Below, one piece after another: positions 1 through 6,623 of a DNA stretch of 7,007 nt. A program made the translations under genes and the position numbers. Position 1 is the first letter of the stretch; every line of letters starts with the position of its first letter. The stretch comes from Streptosporangiaceae bacterium (GTDB lineage Bacteria > Actinomycetota > Actinomycetes > Streptosporangiales > Streptosporangiaceae). Where the stretch lies: assembly GCA_030041195.1 (NCBI GenBank), contig JASHOI010000047.1, forward strand, positions 1 through 7,007, written 5' to 3'. The notes beneath the pieces were generated by a model. It made no database searches. It saw nothing but the letters and a program-made list of their open reading frames with translations, and was not told where the DNA came from.

Positions 1-1110
1 GCCGGGGCGGTCACCGGCGGCACGTGATCGAAGAAACCGCCGTTCTCGTCGTACATGACGATGAACACGGTCTGCGCCCACACGTCGGGATTGGACACCA
101 GCGTGTTCAGGATCTGCTGCACCAGGTACTCGCCGTACTCGGGCGGGGCGGCCGGGTGCTCGCACTCCGCCAGCGGCGGGATGATCCACGACACCGACGG
201 CAGGCTGCCAGCGGCGACGTCCGAGGCAAACGTTCCCGGGTAGGTGGGGGTGAACGCCCTGGCGATCAGTTCCAGGCCGGTGATCGACAGCGGGTCGTTG
301 TACGCGGCGAAGTAGGGCAGCGGGCTGAGCCCGAGCAGGCCGGTCGGGTCGTTGTAGACCTTCCAGCTCACTCCGGCGGACAGCAGCGCCTGCGGCATGG
401 TCTCCCAGCTCAGCTTGCCGTACTCGGCCAGCCGGTCGGTGAACGTCTCGACCACGGGCCCCCCGCTGGTGCCGTCCGGGTCGATCCACGCCGACATGCC
501 CATCAGCCGGTTCGGGTCGGTCGGCCCGAGCACCGAGCAGAAGTACCCGTCGCAGACCGTGAACGCGTTTGCCAGCGCGTAGTAGAAGGCGAGCTCGGAC
601 GACGTGTAGTAGCCCATCGTGACCGGGCCGTTGGCGTCGCCGTCGGAGGCGAGGTGCGCGGTCATGAACGCGTTCATCGCGCCGCTGTTCCAGCTGTCGT
701 GCTGGGTGCCCCAGTCGTGCGCGATGTCGTTGGTGGTCTCGCCGTTCTCCGCGGGCGGGTCGTTGACCAGGTTGAACGGCTGCATGTACCCGCTGGCGTC
801 GACGCCGGTGCCGGGCTGGTAGCCGAACTGGTCGAACACCGGGTAACTGACCCCGCCGACGGTCTGCCGCAGCACATTCGGGTCGGAGAACCCGCGTACC
901 CCGGACATCGTGCCGAAATAGTGGTCGAACGAGCGGTTCTCCTGCATCAGGATGACCACGTGCTTGACGTCGCTGAGCTGCGCGTTCGACGTGGCCGAGG
1001 CGAGCGCCTTGTCGATCAGCCGCTGCTGCGCCGCCGAGCCCGACCGCCGCCGCCCCGCCGGCGATGAACGTGCGCCGGGTCGGCTTGCCGTCCTCACTGT
1101 GCTCAACCAC
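1..1110 (-). CDS. Tat-exported phospholipase C / acid phosphatase-type phosphoesterase, 3' end outside window, apparent frameshift near the start
   Basis: This is a secreted phosphoesterase of the bacterial phospholipase C/AcpA family, which hydrolyses phospholipids or other phosphate esters outside the membrane. The GTG at 1110 has GGGAG 5 bases upstream and opens a Tat signal peptide (TRRTFIAGGAAAVGLGG, about residues 11-27). The catalytic body is in a frame one base later: DVKHVVILMQENRSFDHYFG (residues about 45-65, metal-binding Glu/Asn), then HDWGTQHDSW, then GPTDPNR near residue 194, whose Thr is the likely nucleophile by analogy with the family, then YDENGGFFDHV near residue 355 (metal-binding Asp/His). 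The frame is open from about 1034 to base 1. About 100 C-terminal residues are probably missing beyond the window. One base too many around 1029-1040 would explain the shift. A TTG at 1106 in the body frame also has the GGGAG at 9 bases, but it would give a protein with no export signal. The family is certain; the substrate is not. Confidence 0.9.
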   Translation of the reverse strand, partial: MVEHSEDGKPTRRTFIAGGAAAVGLGGAAAADRQGARLGHVERAAQRRQARGHPDAGEPLVRPLFRHDVRGTRVLRPECAAADRRRGQLPGVRPVRLPARHRRRRQRVHAAVQPGQRPARGERRDHQRHRARLGHPARQLEQRRDERVHDRAPRLRRRRQRPGHDGLLHVVRARLLLRAGKRVHGLRRVLLLGARADRPEPADGHVGVDRPGRHQRGARGRDVHRPAGRVRQAELGDHAAGAAVRRSELEGLQRPDRPARAQPAALLRRVQRPAVDHRPGTDRQGVHPHLPGNVCLGRRRWQPAVGVVDHPAAGGVRAPGRPARVRRVPGAADPEHAGVQSRRVGADRVHRHVRRERRFLRSRAAGDRPG

Positions 1111-1165
1111 CGGTTCTCCCTTCGGGAAAGGGCGAAAATGGCCGCGCCGCGCGCGGGCACCGGAC

Positions 1166-1208
1166 ACGATAAACCGGTCAGCTTGCCCTGAATTAACCCG
1201 CAGGTAAC
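1166..1208 (-). promoter_or_regulatory. Candidate promoter with Pho-box-like 11-base direct repeat upstream of the phosphoesterase
   Basis: On the minus strand, GTTACCTGCGG (1208-1198) is followed directly by GTTAATTCAGG (1197-1187). These are two abutting 11-base units sharing GTTA at the start and GG at the end. A TATCGT hexamer (1171-1166) fits the actinobacterial -10 pattern TAnnnT, and the second repeat unit ends just before the expected -35 position. Actinobacterial PhoP boxes are 11-base direct repeats resembling GTTCACC that overlap the -35, and phosphatase and phospholipase genes are typical PhoP targets. The match to GTTCACC is only partial, so this is a suggestion. Confidence 0.3.
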
Positions 1209-1221
1209 ATCCCGCCTAACG

Positions 1222-1959
1222 CTAGCGAGAACGGCGCCCGCCGGCGCTGCGGACCACCGGAGCGGCGAAGTCGCTGTTGTCGATGACGAGGTCGGCAGCG
1301 TGCAGCGGGTCCACCTCGGCCAGGTAGATCAGCTCGGCCGGGTGGTAGCGGTCCCGGTGCACCCGGGCAGCCTCGGCGGCGCCCTCCAGCGCGGTGTCGC
1401 GCGCGATGCCCCGGCGCAGCGCCAGCGCGGCGTCCACGTCGAGCCAGATCCGGTAGTCCCAGAAACCGTTGTATTCCGGGCGGAACGCGAAGACGGAGTC
1501 GACGACGAGCACGGTACCGGCCGGTGTGGCGACCGTCTTGTCGCGGTGGTCCTCGCCGGTCAGCGGGTCGCGCGCGCAGAGCACCAGCACCCCGGACCCG
1601 TCCGGGCCGGCCGGCGCCAGCAGCAGGTCTGCGGCGGAGCGGAAGTCGTAGGCGTTGCGGTAGTAGCCCTCGCCGCTCACCCGGTCGTACCCGAGCTCGC
1701 GCGCCTCGCGCCACGGGTTCTTGAAGTCGTCCATCGAGGCGCGCGCCGTGGGCCGGCCGATCGTGCGCAGCGCCGCGGCGAGCTCGTGCCCGAAGCCGGT
1801 CTTGCCCGCACAGGTCCGGCCGTCCACCGCGACCCGAAGCCGCCCCGGCGACAGGGCGGCCACCCGCTCGGCGACGTCGGCGACCAGGGCCGTCCGCGCC
1901 GCTGAGGCGGGCGGCGGCACCGGCTGCCGCCAGGTCGACACCGACTCGAACGCATGCAC
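1222..1959 (-). CDS. Uridine-kinase-like P-loop NTPase (phosphotransferase)
   Basis: This 245-residue cytoplasmic protein has the layout of the uridine kinase/phosphoribulokinase-like group of P-loop kinases, which move the ATP gamma-phosphate to a small hydroxylated substrate. A Walker A loop, GRTCAGKT, lies at residues 47-54 after the strand LRVAVD. An acidic MDDF motif at 76-79 is in the position that contacts substrate in nucleoside kinases. VLVVDSVFAF at 150-159 is the Walker B-like strand, and RRGIARD near 180 resembles the lid. The nucleoside specificity is not proven: the usual Glu of the EG(I/V)F element is replaced by DSVF, so the substrate may not be uridine. The GTG at 1959 has no Shine-Dalgarno. 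It lies 24 bases after the reductase stop, suggesting cotranscription, but a TAGCAT hexamer 6 bases upstream would also fit an internal leaderless start. The gene ends with TAG at 1222, and no clear terminator follows. Confidence 0.85.
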   Translation of the reverse strand: MHAFESVSTWRQPVPPPASAARTALVADVAERVAALSPGRLRVAVDGRTCAGKTGFGHELAAALRTIGRPTARASMDDFKNPWREARELGYDRVSGEGYYRNAYDFRSAADLLLAPAGPDGSGVLVLCARDPLTGEDHRDKTVATPAGTVLVVDSVFAFRPEYNGFWDYRIWLDVDAALALRRGIARDTALEGAAEAARVHRDRYHPAELIYLAEVDPLHAADLVIDNSDFAAPVVRSAGGRRSR

Positions 1960-1965
1960 CGACTC

Positions 1966-1971
1966 ATGCTA
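1966..1971 (-). promoter_or_regulatory. Possible -10 hexamer for a leaderless kinase transcript
   Basis: TAGCAT on the minus strand matches the TAnnnT -10 pattern and lies 6 bases before the GTG start at 1959, which has no ribosome binding site. This is the spacing expected if transcription begins at or next to the start codon. No convincing -35 is visible at 16-19 bases, so the call is weak. Confidence 0.28.
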
Positions 1972-1983
1972 GAGACGGTGCGG

Positions 1984-2799
1984 TCAGCGCAGCGTAATCA
2001 CGTTGGCCGTGATCAGCGCCGCCGCCTCCGAGGCCAGGTAGGCGATGACGTCCGCGACCTCGTCCGGGGCCGCGACGTGGATCAGGGTCGGGCTCGCCGC
2101 GACCGCCTCCCGGACGCTGTCGGTCACCCACCCGGTGTCGGTGACCGGGGGATGCACCATGTTCGCGGTGACCCCGTACCTGGCCAGTTCCAGCGCCGCT
2201 GACATCGTGTAGTTCTCCTGGGCGGCCTTGGCGGCACCGTACGAGACCTCCTCGGGGAAGCCAACGTCGCCGCCGGAGGTGAGCCCGATGATCCGGCCCC
2301 ACCGCGCCCCGCGGGCGACGTGCCGCCGCGCGAACTCCTGGATCAGCAGGGCCGGGGCCATCGCGTCGACCGTGAACTGCTGCCGCCAGGTAGCCGCGCT
2401 CACCGGCCGCAGCGACCGGCCAAGCCGGTCAGCGGCTCCCGCGGCGAACGTGTCGGCGACCCAGCCGGTGGCGTTGTTCACCAGGATGTCTACCGGCCCG
2501 ATCCGCGCCTCGGCGGCGTCGAACAGCGCGGCCGGGGTGGCCGGATCCGACAGGTCGGCCTCCACCGCCACCGCCCGCCCGCCGTCCCGCTCGATCCTGG
2601 CCACCACCGGCCCGGCGTCCTGCCTGCGCCGCTCGCCGTAGGCGCCGGGCGTGCCCGGATCCTCGGGATCCTCGACCCGCAGGTAGGTGCAGAGCACGGC
2701 GCAGCCACGCCGCGCCAGCGCGACGGCGGTGGCCGCGCCGATGCCATGATTGGCGCCGGTCACGATCGCGGTGTGCGTTCCTGCCGACCCGTCGGTCAC
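1984..2799 (-). CDS. Short-chain dehydrogenase/reductase (SDR) family oxidoreductase
   Basis: This is a 271-residue NAD(P)-dependent oxidoreductase of the classical SDR fold. Its cofactor loop is TGANHGIG at residues 14-21, with the ADL acidic element near 81-83 and NNA at 108-110. The catalytic set is Ser175, Tyr187 and Lys191 (YGAAK). The position that usually holds the fourth catalytic residue, Asn, reads VDA, so an Asp (145) stands there. The region after the Tyr (MVHPPVTDTGWVTD) and the C-terminus ITANVITLR replace the GQVIxVDGG tail of many FabG-like enzymes. The substrate cannot be assigned. I chose GTG at 2799 because GGGAG lies 7 bases upstream of it. An in-frame ATG at 2826 would add nine residues but has no ribosome binding site. 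The kinase follows after 24 bases on the same strand, so the two are probably one operon. The gene is divergent from the FUSC transporter gene. Confidence 0.9.
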   Translation of the reverse strand: MTDGSAGTHTAIVTGANHGIGAATAVALARRGCAVLCTYLRVEDPEDPGTPGAYGERRRQDAGPVVARIERDGGRAVAVEADLSDPATPAALFDAAEARIGPVDILVNNATGWVADTFAAGAADRLGRSLRPVSAATWRQQFTVDAMAPALLIQEFARRHVARGARWGRIIGLTSGGDVGFPEEVSYGAAKAAQENYTMSAALELARYGVTANMVHPPVTDTGWVTDSVREAVAASPTLIHVAAPDEVADVIAYLASEAAALITANVITLR

Positions 2800-2806
2800 G
2801 GCACAT

Positions 2807-2811
2807 CTCCC
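2807..2811 (-). promoter_or_regulatory. Ribosome binding site deciding the SDR start
   Basis: GGGAG on the minus strand is followed by 7 bases (ATGTGCC) and then GTG at 2799. This favours the GTG over the upstream in-frame ATG at 2826. The ATG inside the spacer is in another frame. Confidence 0.6.
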
Positions 2812-2917
2812 AGCCTCGGGTGCCATCCAGCCGGGCCGACTCTACGCCGCGCCGCCGCCGGACGGGGCCGGGCCGCCGCCCGCCGGGGCTGATCGCCCTC
2901 TGGGAAGATGAGCTGCT

Positions 2918-2921
2918 GGAG
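2918..2921 (+). promoter_or_regulatory. Ribosome binding site deciding the FUSC transporter start
   Basis: GGAG is followed by 7 bases (AAGGGTC) and ATG at 2929. The in-frame ATG at 2908 has only GGGAAG directly against it, with no spacer, so the later start is better placed. Confidence 0.5.
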
Positions 2922-2928
2922 AAGGGTC

Positions 2929-4995
2929 ATGACTGGGATGTGGCAGCACACCGCCCGGCTGCTCAAGCCGGCCGTGCCCGGCTGGCTGACGGACATCGTG
3001 CCGCCGTGGCTGGTCGCGGTCGTGCGGCCGAAGCCCGCGCCGGTCCCGTGGGGCGAGATGCTGCGCGCCGCGATCGCGATCTGCGTGCCGATGGCCGTCG
3101 GGATCGAGACCGGGAACCGCGTGCTTGGCGTGATCATCGCCATCGGCGGGCTGCTCGGGATCTTCGTCGACAACGGCGGCGCGTACGTCCAGCGACTGCG
3201 GCGGGTCGGCTCGGCGGCCGTGTTCGGCGGCGCGGCCGGCCTGGTGATCGGCTCGTTCATCCATGGCCACGGCTGGGTCGCGGTGATCGCGCTGGTCCTG
3301 GTGGCTGGCGTCTCCGCGGTGCTCAGCGCGATCAGCGACGTTGCCTCGGTGACCGGGCTCCAGCTGCTGGTGTACAGCTCGCTCGGCCTCGGCGCGTTCG
3401 GCGCGCTGCGGCCCTGGTGGCACACGGCGCTCGGGTTTGTTCTCGGCACGGTGTGGGCGCTGCTGCTCACGGTGCCCAGCTGGCTGCTCTCCCCGCACGC
3501 GGCGGAACGGCACACGATCGCCGCGCTGTACCGGGCGCTGGCCGCGGAATTCCGCGCGGTCGGCACCCCCGGTTTCGCCCAGGCGCGGGGCGCCGGAACC
3601 GCGGCGATGAACGCCGCGTACGACACCGTGCTCACGGCCCGGTCGACGGCGGGCGGGCGCAGCACGCTGCTGATCCGCCTGACGGCCGTGCTCAATCAGG
3701 CGAACCTGATCGGCGAGGCCGCGGTGACCCTCAACCTGGAGGGGAACCCGCCGCCGCCGCGGGTGGCCGAGGCGCTCGACGGGCTCGCCGGCGCGATCTC
3801 CGGCAGAACCAGGTACCCGCGCATGCCCGAGGTGCCGGCGACCGGCAACGGCATGACCGCGCTGCGCGACGGCCTGGCCGGGCTGGCGTGCGTGCTCTCC
3901 AGGGACTGGGCGCCGCGCACGCCGGAGCCGGTGCCGAAACCGCCGCTGCGGGACCGGCTCGGCGCGCTGCACGACGCGGTCTCCAGCAGGGCCACCCGAA
4001 CGTTCGCGGTGCGGCTCATGCTGTGCGTCGGCGTGGCCGGCGTGGTGAGTGAGGTGCTGCCGCTGCAGCGGTCCTACTGGGTCGTGCTCACGACCGCGAT
4101 CGTGCTCAAGCCGGACATGGGCTCGGTGTTCGCCCGGGCCGTGCAGCGCGGACTCGGCACCGTCGTCGGCGCCGTCCTGGGCGCGGTGATCATCGTGGCT
4201 GTGCCGTACGGGCCCTGGCTGCTGATCCCGTTCGCGGCGCTCGCGGCGATGCTGCCGTACGGGCGCAGCCGGAACACCGGGCTGATGGCGACGTTCCTGA
4301 CGCCACTGGTGGTCGTGCTCATCGACCTGCTCGTCCGGGGCGGCTGGCAGCTCGCCGAGGCCAGGCTCATCGACACGCTGATCGGCTGCGCGATCGTGCT
4401 GGTGATCGGTTACGCCGCGTGGCCGATGAGCTGGCAGGCCCACCTGCCCGCCCAGTTCGCCGAGACGATCAGGCGCGTGTCCGCCTACCTCCAGGCGGCG
4501 CTGACCGCCCCGCAGGCACGCCAGCCCGAGCCGGTCGGGGGCGCCGCTCCGGTGGCGCCGGCGGGCGCCGGGGTGACCCGGCTGCCGCCCCTGACGCAGC
4601 AGCGGCGCGGCGCGCGGCGCGCCGTATCCGACCTGCGGGCCGAGTTCGAGCGGACGATGTCCGAGCCGCGGGCCGTCAGCCGCCGCGCGACCGCCTGGTG
4701 GCCGGCCCTGGTCGGGCTCGACGAGGTCATGGACGCGGTGACCGCTACGTCGGTCGCGATCAGCCATGGGGCACCCGCCCCGCCGCCGGACGCGGTCCAG
4801 CAGGACGCGTCCGCGCTCGACGCCGTCGCGGACGCCGTGCAGGCCGGCGCGAAACCGTCGAGACCGCCGCAACTGCCGTCCGAGGAGCCACTCCAGCCGG
4901 TGACCGACGCGATCCGGGCGGTGCTCGGCGTTCTGGCCAGTCCTGAAGAGCGGGCGCCCGAGCCCGAGGACGCCGCGCCTCAGCAACAGGGCTGA
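2929..4995 (+). CDS. FUSC family integral membrane transporter (aromatic-compound exporter type)
   Basis: This is a 688-residue inner-membrane protein with the two-half architecture of the FUSC/YccS/AaeB family, whose known members export aromatic carboxylic acids and related compounds. A first hydrophobic block (about residues 45-175) includes the IAIGGLLGIFVDNGGAY stretch. A soluble, Ala/Arg-rich helical segment (about 180-355) is followed by a second membrane block (about 357-500). This opens with the family signature LQRSYWVVLTTAIVLKPDMG (about 379-398) and continues into FARAVQRGLGTVVGAVLGA. The last 190 residues are soluble, with a proline/alanine-rich linker and an acidic tail. ATG at 2929 has GGAG at 7 bases; an in-frame ATG at 2908 would add seven residues. 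The gene is divergent from the SDR gene and stands alone on its strand. The transported substrate cannot be read from the sequence. Confidence 0.88.
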   Translation: MTGMWQHTARLLKPAVPGWLTDIVPPWLVAVVRPKPAPVPWGEMLRAAIAICVPMAVGIETGNRVLGVIIAIGGLLGIFVDNGGAYVQRLRRVGSAAVFGGAAGLVIGSFIHGHGWVAVIALVLVAGVSAVLSAISDVASVTGLQLLVYSSLGLGAFGALRPWWHTALGFVLGTVWALLLTVPSWLLSPHAAERHTIAALYRALAAEFRAVGTPGFAQARGAGTAAMNAAYDTVLTARSTAGGRSTLLIRLTAVLNQANLIGEAAVTLNLEGNPPPPRVAEALDGLAGAISGRTRYPRMPEVPATGNGMTALRDGLAGLACVLSRDWAPRTPEPVPKPPLRDRLGALHDAVSSRATRTFAVRLMLCVGVAGVVSEVLPLQRSYWVVLTTAIVLKPDMGSVFARAVQRGLGTVVGAVLGAVIIVAVPYGPWLLIPFAALAAMLPYGRSRNTGLMATFLTPLVVVLIDLLVRGGWQLAEARLIDTLIGCAIVLVIGYAAWPMSWQAHLPAQFAETIRRVSAYLQAALTAPQARQPEPVGGAAPVAPAGAGVTRLPPLTQQRRGARRAVSDLRAEFERTMSEPRAVSRRATAWWPALVGLDEVMDAVTATSVAISHGAPAPPPDAVQQDASALDAVADAVQAGAKPSRPPQLPSEEPLQPVTDAIRAVLGVLASPEERAPEPEDAAPQQQG

Positions 4996-4999
4996 GCGG

Positions 5000-5998
5000 C
5001 TACGGCATCTCCAGGACGGCCTTGCCGGTCACCTGGCCGGCCTCCAGGGCACGGTGCGCGTCGGCGGCCCGTTCCAGCGGGAACGTGGCGCCCACCTCGA
5101 CCCGCAGGTCCCCGGCGTCGAAGTGCACCGCCGCCTGCTCGAGGATCTCGCGCTGCCGCTCCCGCTGCTCCGGCCAGCCGAAGACCGAAGGCGCCGGCAT
5201 CCAGGTGAACGAGACCCGCAGATTCCGCTGCTGAAAGGCGGTGACGGCCTCGTCTTCCCACCGGCTCTCCACGTTCGAGACCAGGTCCCCATACGGGCGA
5301 ACCAGCGAGAAGCACGCGGTGAACGTCCTGCCGCCGACGGTGTCGTGCACCACGTCGGCGCCGTCCGCCCCGGTCCACGCGCGCAGCTTCGCCCCGACAT
5401 CCTCGTGCGTGTAATCGATGCACAGTTCCGCGCCCAGCGACGACGCGAGCTCGGTCTTGCGCCCGGGCGTGACCGTGGTGGCCACCCTGGCGCCGGCCAG
5501 CCGGGCGATCTGGACGGACATGTGGCCGACGCCGCCCGCCCCGGCCTGCACCAGCACGAACTGGCCGCTGCTCACCCGGGCCCGCTGCCGCACCGCCTCC
5601 CAGGCGGTGATCGTGACCAGCGGCGCCGCGGCCGCCTCGGCGAACGACAGCCGCTGCGGCTTGTGCGCCAGGTACCGCTCGTCGACGATCTTGGCCTCCG
5701 CGTAGCTGCCGGGCGTGGGCCCGAAGCCGCCGTCGCTGAAGTAGACCTCGTCGCCGGGGCGCACCCGGGTCACGGCAGCGCCGACGGCGTCCACCACCCC
5801 GGCGCCGTCCCAGCCCAGGACCGCGGGCAACGACCCGCCGATCAGCCCTCCGGCGCGCAGCTTGTAGTCGACCGGGTTGATGCCCGCGGCCCGCAGCCGC
5901 ACCCGGACGTCGTGCGGCCCCGCGATCTCCGGTTCGGCCACGTCGGCCGGTTCGAGTACTTCGGGTCCGCCGACAGCCGTCATCAGAACCGCGCGCAT
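5000..5998 (-). CDS. Zinc-free MDR family NADP-dependent oxidoreductase (quinone oxidoreductase/zeta-crystallin type)
   Basis: This 332-residue enzyme belongs to the medium-chain dehydrogenase/reductase superfamily, quinone oxidoreductase branch, which passes hydride from NADPH to quinones or other activated double bonds. The N-terminal GroES-like domain carries AAGINPVDYK (37-46) and GWDGAGVV (62-69). The Rossmann fold follows with AGAGGVG at 152-158. The cysteines that bind zinc in alcohol dehydrogenases are absent, which supports the zinc-free branch. The basic TPGRKTE stretch after the second strand of the fold fits NADPH rather than NADH. It ends KAVLEMP, full length for the family. ATG at 5998 has GGAGG 5 bases upstream. 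The stop at 5000 is only 4 bases from the stop of the convergent transporter gene. The physiological substrate is unknown. Confidence 0.92.
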   Translation of the reverse strand: MRAVLMTAVGGPEVLEPADVAEPEIAGPHDVRVRLRAAGINPVDYKLRAGGLIGGSLPAVLGWDGAGVVDAVGAAVTRVRPGDEVYFSDGGFGPTPGSYAEAKIVDERYLAHKPQRLSFAEAAAAPLVTITAWEAVRQRARVSSGQFVLVQAGAGGVGHMSVQIARLAGARVATTVTPGRKTELASSLGAELCIDYTHEDVGAKLRAWTGADGADVVHDTVGGRTFTACFSLVRPYGDLVSNVESRWEDEAVTAFQQRNLRVSFTWMPAPSVFGWPEQRERQREILEQAAVHFDAGDLRVEVGATFPLERAADAHRALEAGQVTGKAVLEMP

Positions 5999-6026
5999 GC
6001 GCCCCTCCTACCCGCCCGCCGTATCC

Positions 6027-6057
6027 CTTACCGTGCCCGCAGTGAGGCAAGCGTCAA
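6027..6057 (-). promoter_or_regulatory. Possible promoter of the MDR oxidoreductase with a long 19-base spacer
   Basis: On the minus strand TTGACG (6057-6052) and GGTAAG (6032-6027) are separated by 19 bases, leaving a leader of about 20 bases before the ATG at 5998. The flanks CCTTGAC and GGTAAGG are imperfectly inverted. A 19-base spacer with a dyad is typical of MerR/SoxR-type promoters, but the -10 match is poor, so this is tentative. Confidence 0.22.
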
Positions 6058-6117
6058 GGTTAGCGGGATTCCGAGGAGCCGACCGCCGCCCGCGCGGCCG
6101 ACGGTCGCCACGCTCGG

Positions 6118-6195
6118 CTAGCGCGCCGGTGCGATCCAGTCCCCGCGGCTGCGCCGCAGCCGGTAGCCGATCTCAACGACGCCGCTGAGCGTCAC
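6118..6195 (-). pseudogene. 25-codon open frame after vapC with a GNAT-like motif, possible acetyltransferase remnant
   Basis: A GTG at 6195 overlaps the vapC stop by four bases (GTGA) and opens a 25-residue frame ending in TAG at 6118. It includes VEIGYRLRRSRGDW. The VEIGYRLRRS part resembles the strand of GNAT N-acetyltransferases that precedes the acetyl-CoA loop (typically EIGYxLxxxxxGxGxATEA), but the RGRGxAT loop that should follow is missing and the frame stops. No other acetyltransferase segment is visible nearby in either direction. It could be a decayed fragment left by an insertion, a translationally coupled micropeptide, or chance. A 7-base stem CGGCTGC/GCAGCCG with a 3-base loop (6146-6162) lies inside it and has no T-run, so it does not look like a simple terminator. 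Confidence 0.3.
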
Positions 6196-6623
6196 AGATC
6201 CGCTGGCAGGATCCGGAATGAATCGAAGCGCCTGGTCAGAGGGACAATTGCACGGAAGTGCCGCTGGTCCGTGGTGAGGATCTCATTGGTGTCGTAGCGC
6301 TCAGCCAGGACCGCGTTCACCGCATCGGTCATCCCGATCTTCAGGTCCTGGTGCCTGGCGACGAGCCGCCTGGCCGAGCGCAGGTCATCGACATCCAGAT
6401 CGGGAACTTCGTACGCACCGCTGGCCAGGTCATCGATCACGTCGAGTTCCCTGGCAACCCCCGCCTTGTCGAGGACCATGTAGTCGATCTCCGCTATCAC
6501 CATGGGTGAGATGACCGGTGGCTGCCGGACCCCGCCGAGTATCTTCAGCACCGCGTCGTGCAGCGGGTGCGCGGCGGCCGTTCCGGCGAGGTAGCCGGAG
6601 GTGTCGATGATCAGCTGCGCCAC
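6192..6623 (-). CDS. vapC: PIN domain toxin ribonuclease, VapC type
   Basis: This 143-residue protein is the toxin of a type II toxin-antitoxin pair. PIN domain toxins cut RNA in the cytoplasm using Mg2+ held by acidic residues. The expected set is present: Asp7 in LIIDTSGY, Glu45 in VIAEIDY, Asp100 in GMTDAV and Asp119 in TTDQRHF, so the active site looks intact. Length is normal for the family. It starts at a GTG at 6623 with GAGGG 6 bases upstream, and it overlaps the antitoxin stop by 13 bases, which suggests translational coupling. Base composition is less GC-rich than the neighbouring genes (about 60% in one hand-counted 60-base line against 73% in the transporter), suggesting a different origin. 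The RNA target cannot be predicted. Confidence 0.93.
   Translation of the reverse strand: MAQLIIDTSGYLAGTAAAHPLHDAVLKILGGVRQPPVISPMVIAEIDYMVLDKAGVARELDVIDDLASGAYEVPDLDVDDLRSARRLVARHQDLKIGMTDAVNAVLAERYDTNEILTTDQRHFRAIVPLTRRFDSFRILPADL

Noticed and set aside
24..1067. A 347-codon plus-strand frame opposite the phosphoesterase
   Set aside because: The minus strand carries unmistakable phosphoesterase motifs throughout; the plus translation is low complexity and Arg/Val rich.
1219..1226. Small palindrome CGCTAGCG at the kinase stop as a terminator
   Set aside because: It is too short to form a stable hairpin and no T-run follows.
2820..4052. A 410-codon plus-strand frame overlapping the transporter start
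   Set aside because: It is an out-of-phase shadow dominated by Arg, Ala and Gly, and its ATG has no better ribosome site.
2842..4986. A very long (714-codon) open frame on the minus strand opposite the transporter gene
   Set aside because: Its translation is Arg, His, Gly and Asp rich with no family pattern. It is the antisense shadow of a strongly GC-biased membrane protein gene whose own frame has clear FUSC motifs.
6146..6162. The stem-loop CGGCTGC-GCC-GCAGCCG as a vapC terminator
   Set aside because: There is no T-run, and it lies within a codon-like stretch. In DNA of this GC content 7-base stems are not rare.
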